16,966 nucleotides of DNA from Gemmatimonadota bacterium (lineage in GTDB: Bacteria > Gemmatimonadota > Gemmatimonadetes > Gemmatimonadales > GWC2-71-9): NCBI GenBank assembly GCA_003222235.1, contig QHVD01000152.1, forward strand, positions 1 through 16,966, read 5' to 3'. The notes beneath the pieces are model-generated. The model saw only the letters and a list, made by a program, of their open reading frames with translations. It had not been told where the DNA came from and searched no databases. Within the stretch, counting starts at the first letter, position 1; each line of letters begins with the position of its first letter. Of this stretch, positions 14,154-16,966 are shown in pieces. The position numbers and the translations under genes are program-made.

Positions 14154-16328
14154 ATGAGCAGGAGCATCACCCGACGCGACTTCGTCACGACCGGCGCCGG
14201 TCTGGTGATCGCGTTCCATCTCCCGCCCCGTGCGGCCCCGGGCTCATCGCCCGCACCGGCCGGTACGGGCTTCGCCCCCAACGCCTGGCTCCGCGTCGGC
14301 ACCGACGGGCGCGTGACGCTCACGATCGACAAGTGCGAGATGGGCCAGGGATCGCAGACCGGGCTCGCGATGATCCTCGCCGAAGAGCTCGAGGCCGATT
14401 GGTCCCAGGTGCGCCTCGGGCCGATGCCGGAGAACCCGGCAGCCTGGTCGCGCCGCATGTCCACGGGCGGCAGTACGGCGATTCACACCTCCTGGGACTT
14501 GCTCCGCAAGGCGGGGGCGAGCGCCCGCGAAATGCTGGTCAGCGCCGCCGCGGACACGTGGCGAGTGGATCGATCGACGTGCCGCGCGGACAGCGGGACG
14601 GTCCTCCACCCGGCGACCGGACGGCGCCTGGCGTATGGGAAGCTCGCCGCCCGCGCGGCGCGGCTCCCCGTCCCCGACAACGTGCCGCTCAAGGAGCCAA
14701 AGGACTTCCGGCTCATCGGTAGCCGCGTGCCGCGGCTCGACACACCCGCCAAGTCGGACGGGAGCGCCGTGTTCGGCATCGACGTCAAGGTGCCGGGGAT
14801 GCTGATCGCCTCCATCGAGCGCTGCCCGGTGTTCGGCGGCAAGGTGAAGCGCTTCGACGCCGAGCGAGCCCGGGCCGTGCCGGGCGTCCGGCACGTCGTC
14901 GCGCTCGAGGCGAGCCCGTGGACGGGGATGAATGGCGTCCGCGGCGCCGGCTGCGCCGCGGGGGTCGCCGTGGTGGCGGACAGCTATTGGCAGGCTTACC
15001 AAGGGCGGCGGGCCCTCGAGATCGAGTGGGACGAAGGGGAGAGCGCCTCGCTCGACTCGGACGGCATCCGGGCGCAGTTCGCGCAGCTCGCCGAGCAGCC
15101 CGGCGTCGAGGCCCGCAAGGAAGGAGACCCCGCCGCAGCGCTCGCGACGGCGGCCCGCCGCGTCGAAGCGGCCTACGAGGTGCCCTTCCTTCACCATGCC
15201 ACGATGGAGCCGATGACCTGCACCGCGCACGTCCGGCCCGACGGCTGCGAGGTGTGGGCGCCGACCCAAAACCAGAGCGACGCACAGCGGGTGGCGGCCG
15301 AGCTCACGGGGCTCCCAAACGAGAAAGTGCTGATTCACACGACGTTCCTGGGCGGGGGATTCGGGCGGCGGCTCGAGCCCGACTTCGTGTCGGAGGCGGT
15401 ACGGGTCTCGAAGCTGGTCGGCGCGCCGGTCAAAGTGATCTGGTCGCGCGAGGATGACGTGCAGCACGGGTTCTATCGGCCCGCGAGCTACAACAGGTTC
15501 GCGGCAGGGCTCGACGCTTCGGGGAACCCGACGGTGTGGACGCACCGCGTCGTGGCCACGCCCATCCTCCTCAAGTATGGGCCGCTCGAAAAGGGGCTCG
15601 ACCGGACGCTCGTGGACGGGGCGGCGAATCTCCCGTACGCGATTCCCAACCTCCTCGTGGACCAGGTCGCCGTGGATCTGGTGCCGGTCCCGCGCGGGTT
15701 CTGGCGCTCCGTGGGGATCTCGCACAACGCGTTCGTCGTCGAGTGCTTCTTCGACGAGGTGGCGACCGCGACCGGGAGGGATCCGTTCGAGTTGCGACGG
15801 GCGCTGCTCCGCGACAAGCCTCGCCACCTGCGCACGCTCGAGTTCGCCGCCGAGAAGGCCGGCTGGGGCACGCCGCTGCCCGCGGCCGGAGAGGCGCGGC
15901 GGGGGCGGGGCATCGCGCTTGCCGAGTGGAAGCCGACGGTGTGCGCACAGGTGGCGGAGGTGTCGGTCGATCCGGACGGCTCGGTGCACGTGCGGCGCGT
16001 CGTCTGCGCCGTGGATTGCGGCCCTGCCGTGAATCCGGGACAGATCGAAGCGCAGATACAGGGCGGCGTCGTCTACGGGCTCACGGCCGCGCTGTACGGC
16101 GAGATCACGCTCGAGCGCGGGCGCGTGAAGCAGAGCAACTTTCACGACTACCCCATGTTGCGTCTGGCCGAGATGCCCGATGTCGAGGTGCACGTCGTGC
16201 CGAGCACCGACAAGCAGGGCGGCATCGGCGAGCCATCGGTCGGCCCGATCGCGCCGGCCGTGTGCAACGCGATCTTTGCCGCTACGGGGAAACGGATCAG
16301 AAAACTGCCGATCGGGAAGGTGGTGTAG
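14154..16328 (+). CDS. Molybdopterin-binding large subunit, IorB-like, paralogue 3
   Basis: This 724-residue third copy is closest to paralogue 2. The N-terminus SITRRDFVTTGAGLVIAFHL is twin-arginine-like. Motifs are KCEMGQGSQTGLAMILAEEL, GGGFGRR at 400-406, GFWRSVGISHNAFVVECFFDE and the predicted catalytic Glu693 in GIGEPSVGP. The otherwise conserved EPMNCTA reads EPMTCTA here (Asn to Thr). There is an extra short stretch, AAGEARRGRGIA, at about residue 580, and the Cys-bearing insert near residue 255 is shared with paralogue 2. The gene is separated from paralogue 2 by 279 bases of repeats and is flanked by two direct 84-bp elements, so it may have its own promoter or depend on read-through. 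It appears intact. It lacks its own small subunit and is inferred to share the one at 9098. Confidence 0.9.
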   Translation: MSRSITRRDFVTTGAGLVIAFHLPPRAAPGSSPAPAGTGFAPNAWLRVGTDGRVTLTIDKCEMGQGSQTGLAMILAEELEADWSQVRLGPMPENPAAWSRRMSTGGSTAIHTSWDLLRKAGASAREMLVSAAADTWRVDRSTCRADSGTVLHPATGRRLAYGKLAARAARLPVPDNVPLKEPKDFRLIGSRVPRLDTPAKSDGSAVFGIDVKVPGMLIASIERCPVFGGKVKRFDAERARAVPGVRHVVALEASPWTGMNGVRGAGCAAGVAVVADSYWQAYQGRRALEIEWDEGESASLDSDGIRAQFAQLAEQPGVEARKEGDPAAALATAARRVEAAYEVPFLHHATMEPMTCTAHVRPDGCEVWAPTQNQSDAQRVAAELTGLPNEKVLIHTTFLGGGFGRRLEPDFVSEAVRVSKLVGAPVKVIWSREDDVQHGFYRPASYNRFAAGLDASGNPTVWTHRVVATPILLKYGPLEKGLDRTLVDGAANLPYAIPNLLVDQVAVDLVPVPRGFWRSVGISHNAFVVECFFDEVATATGRDPFELRRALLRDKPRHLRTLEFAAEKAGWGTPLPAAGEARRGRGIALAEWKPTVCAQVAEVSVDPDGSVHVRRVVCAVDCGPAVNPGQIEAQIQGGVVYGLTAALYGEITLERGRVKQSNFHDYPMLRLAEMPDVEVHVVPSTDKQGGIGEPSVGPIAPAVCNAIFAATGKRIRKLPIGKVV

Positions 16329-16373
16329 CCTCACCTCCCGACCCCCTCCCACGTCGTGGAGAGGGGGGAACGA
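16329..16373. repeat. Partial or degenerate copy of palindromic element family A
   Basis: CCTCACCTCCCGACCCCCTC then GGAGAGGGGGGAACGACG resembles the left half of the 93-bp elements (CCTCACCCCCTGACCCCCTC, GGAGAGGGGG). The second half is missing. It starts directly after the stop codon of paralogue 3. The internal stem could work as a terminator-like hairpin, but there is no U-run. Confidence 0.6.
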
Positions 16374-16411
16374 CGGGCGACGCACGACCCGACGGGGTAC
16401 AGCGATTGGTG

Positions 16412-16495
16412 TATAAGGGACTGAAGTCCCTGCTCGGCGCGTGGTGCGTCCTTAAGGACGCACTCCCGCCGAGTGCGGACTTCAGTCCGTCATAA
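16412..16495. repeat. 84-bp nested palindromic element, family B, copy 2
   Basis: It has the same orientation and length as the copy at 14051-14134. The ends are TATAAGGGACTGAAGTCCCT and GGACTTCAGTCCGTCATAA. The centre GTGCGTCCTTAAGGACGCAC is a perfect 20-base palindrome, better preserved than in copy 1. With copy 1 it brackets the paralogue 3 gene. Confidence 0.9.
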
Positions 16496-16547
16496 ACGAC
16501 GGGGAGGAAAGCTCTCCCAGCTACGTGCCGGACCCCGACAACCCCAC

Positions 16548-16571
16548 ATCTCCACGTCTATCTCCACGTCT
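16548..16571. repeat. Two-unit 12-bp tandem repeat upstream of the metalloprotease gene
   Basis: ATCTCCACGTCT occurs twice in a row. The unit is pyrimidine-rich and lies 43 bases before the ATG at 16614. No promoter was recognised in 16496-16613. Confidence 0.7.
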
Positions 16572-16613
16572 CCGCATCCCACGCCGTCTCTTTCAACTCC
16601 CGGAGGTCAATCC

Positions 16614-16966
16614 ATGCCCGCTCGTTCCCGCGCGACGGCGCGGGGGCTCGCGGCGATCGCGACATTGGCGTTCGCGCCGCCTGCCCGCGCCCAGCTCCCC
16701 ACGATCACCGATTACACGAAGTCGTTCGAGAGGCGCGACGGCTATTTCCCGCTGTATTGGGACGGCGCGAAGGGGCGCCTGCTGCTCGAGGTGCCGGCGG
16801 GCCGGTTGGGCGAGCAGTTCCTCTACCTCCCCTCGCTCGCGACTGGGATCGGCGACGTTCGTCTGGGACTCGATCGCGGTGCGATCGGCGACGAGAAACT
16901 CGCCCACTTCGAGCGGCCCGGCCCACGGCTGGCGCTCGTGCTCGAGAACCCCAAGTTCCGCGCGGT
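16614..16966 (+). CDS. Secreted zinc-dependent metalloprotease (DUF5117/DUF5118 type), 5' end only
   Basis: The ATG at 16614 is preceded by GGAGG at 16602-16606 with seven bases of spacing. The first residues, MPARSRATARGLAAIATLAF followed by APPARAQ, form a signal peptide with a likely cleavage after ARA. The mature start TITDYTKSFERRDGYFPLYW, then LLLEVPAGRLGEQFLYLPSL, TGIGDVRLGLDRGAIGD and LVLENPKFRA, follows the order seen at the N-terminus of large zinc-dependent metalloproteases that carry DUF5118 and DUF5117 domains before the peptidase domain. The HExxH zinc motif would lie far downstream, outside the window, so activity cannot be judged. The gene runs off the right edge after 117 codons. 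It follows the molybdenum hydroxylase cluster by 285 bases and need not be part of it. Confidence 0.85.
   Translation, partial: MPARSRATARGLAAIATLAFAPPARAQLPTITDYTKSFERRDGYFPLYWDGAKGRLLLEVPAGRLGEQFLYLPSLATGIGDVRLGLDRGAIGDEKLAHFERPGPRLALVLENPKFRA

Noticed and set aside
14244..16385. Minus-strand open frame of 713 codons opposite paralogue 3
   Set aside because: Arg/His/Pro-rich low-information sequence, antisense to a clear IorB-like gene, and similar shadows occur opposite paralogues 1 and 2.
14051..16495. Composite transposon carrying paralogue 3
   Set aside because: The flanking 84-bp elements encode no transposase and no target-site duplication was seen; recombination between repeats is the simpler idea.

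Overview
The window is GC-rich and densely coding, with long antisense shadow frames typical of high-GC bacteria. Several features suggest a soil or sediment bacterium, most plausibly of the Gemmatimonadota: stacked isoquinoline-oxidoreductase-type molybdenum hydroxylase genes, a DUF5117-type zinc metalloprotease, and many GC-rich palindromic repeats between genes. That placement rests on gene content recalled from the families, not on a marker gene, and is moderate at best. No rRNA, tRNA, CRISPR array, transposase or phage gene was seen.

Region 1 (1-3231) concerns osmotic stress and trehalose. The 3' end of a trehalose-6-phosphate phosphatase gene (otsB) overlaps by 4 bp a GH15 glycosidase gene. 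A MscS-type mechanosensitive channel gene converges on it and overlaps its 3' end by 50 bp.

Region 2 (3238-8925, minus strand) concerns transport and putative carbohydrate use. In transcription order it holds an APC-family amino acid permease, a secreted protein of a poorly described family resembling six-hairpin glycosidases (about 790 residues), an SGLT-like sodium:sugar symporter, and then the MscS gene of region 1. Both the secreted protein gene and the symporter gene are broken by net frame changes. These are either real pseudogenes or sequence errors. Two 93-bp palindromic elements of one family lie after the symporter and after the permease, and the second supplies the stop codon of the permease.

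Region 3 (8926-16613, plus strand) is the most distinctive part. One small [2Fe-2S] subunit gene (IorA-like) is followed by three consecutive paralogues of the large molybdopterin subunit (IorB-like, 713, 720 and 724 residues), all with twin-arginine-like N-termini and all keeping the predicted Moco motif and catalytic Glu. There is no FAD-subunit gene, as expected for IorAB-type enzymes that pass electrons to external acceptors. Paralogues 2 and 3 are much closer to each other than to 1. Paralogue 3 is bracketed by two direct copies of an 84-bp nested-palindrome element, and the gap before it also holds seven units of a 19-bp tandem repeat. A plausible reading is that one electron-transfer subunit serves several alternative catalytic subunits that arose by local duplication.

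Region 4 (16614-16966) is the 5' end of a secreted zinc-dependent metalloprotease gene of the DUF5117/DUF5118 type.

No intergenic stretch exceeds 300 bases. The two longest (13875-14153 and 16329-16613) are largely filled by the repeats listed.
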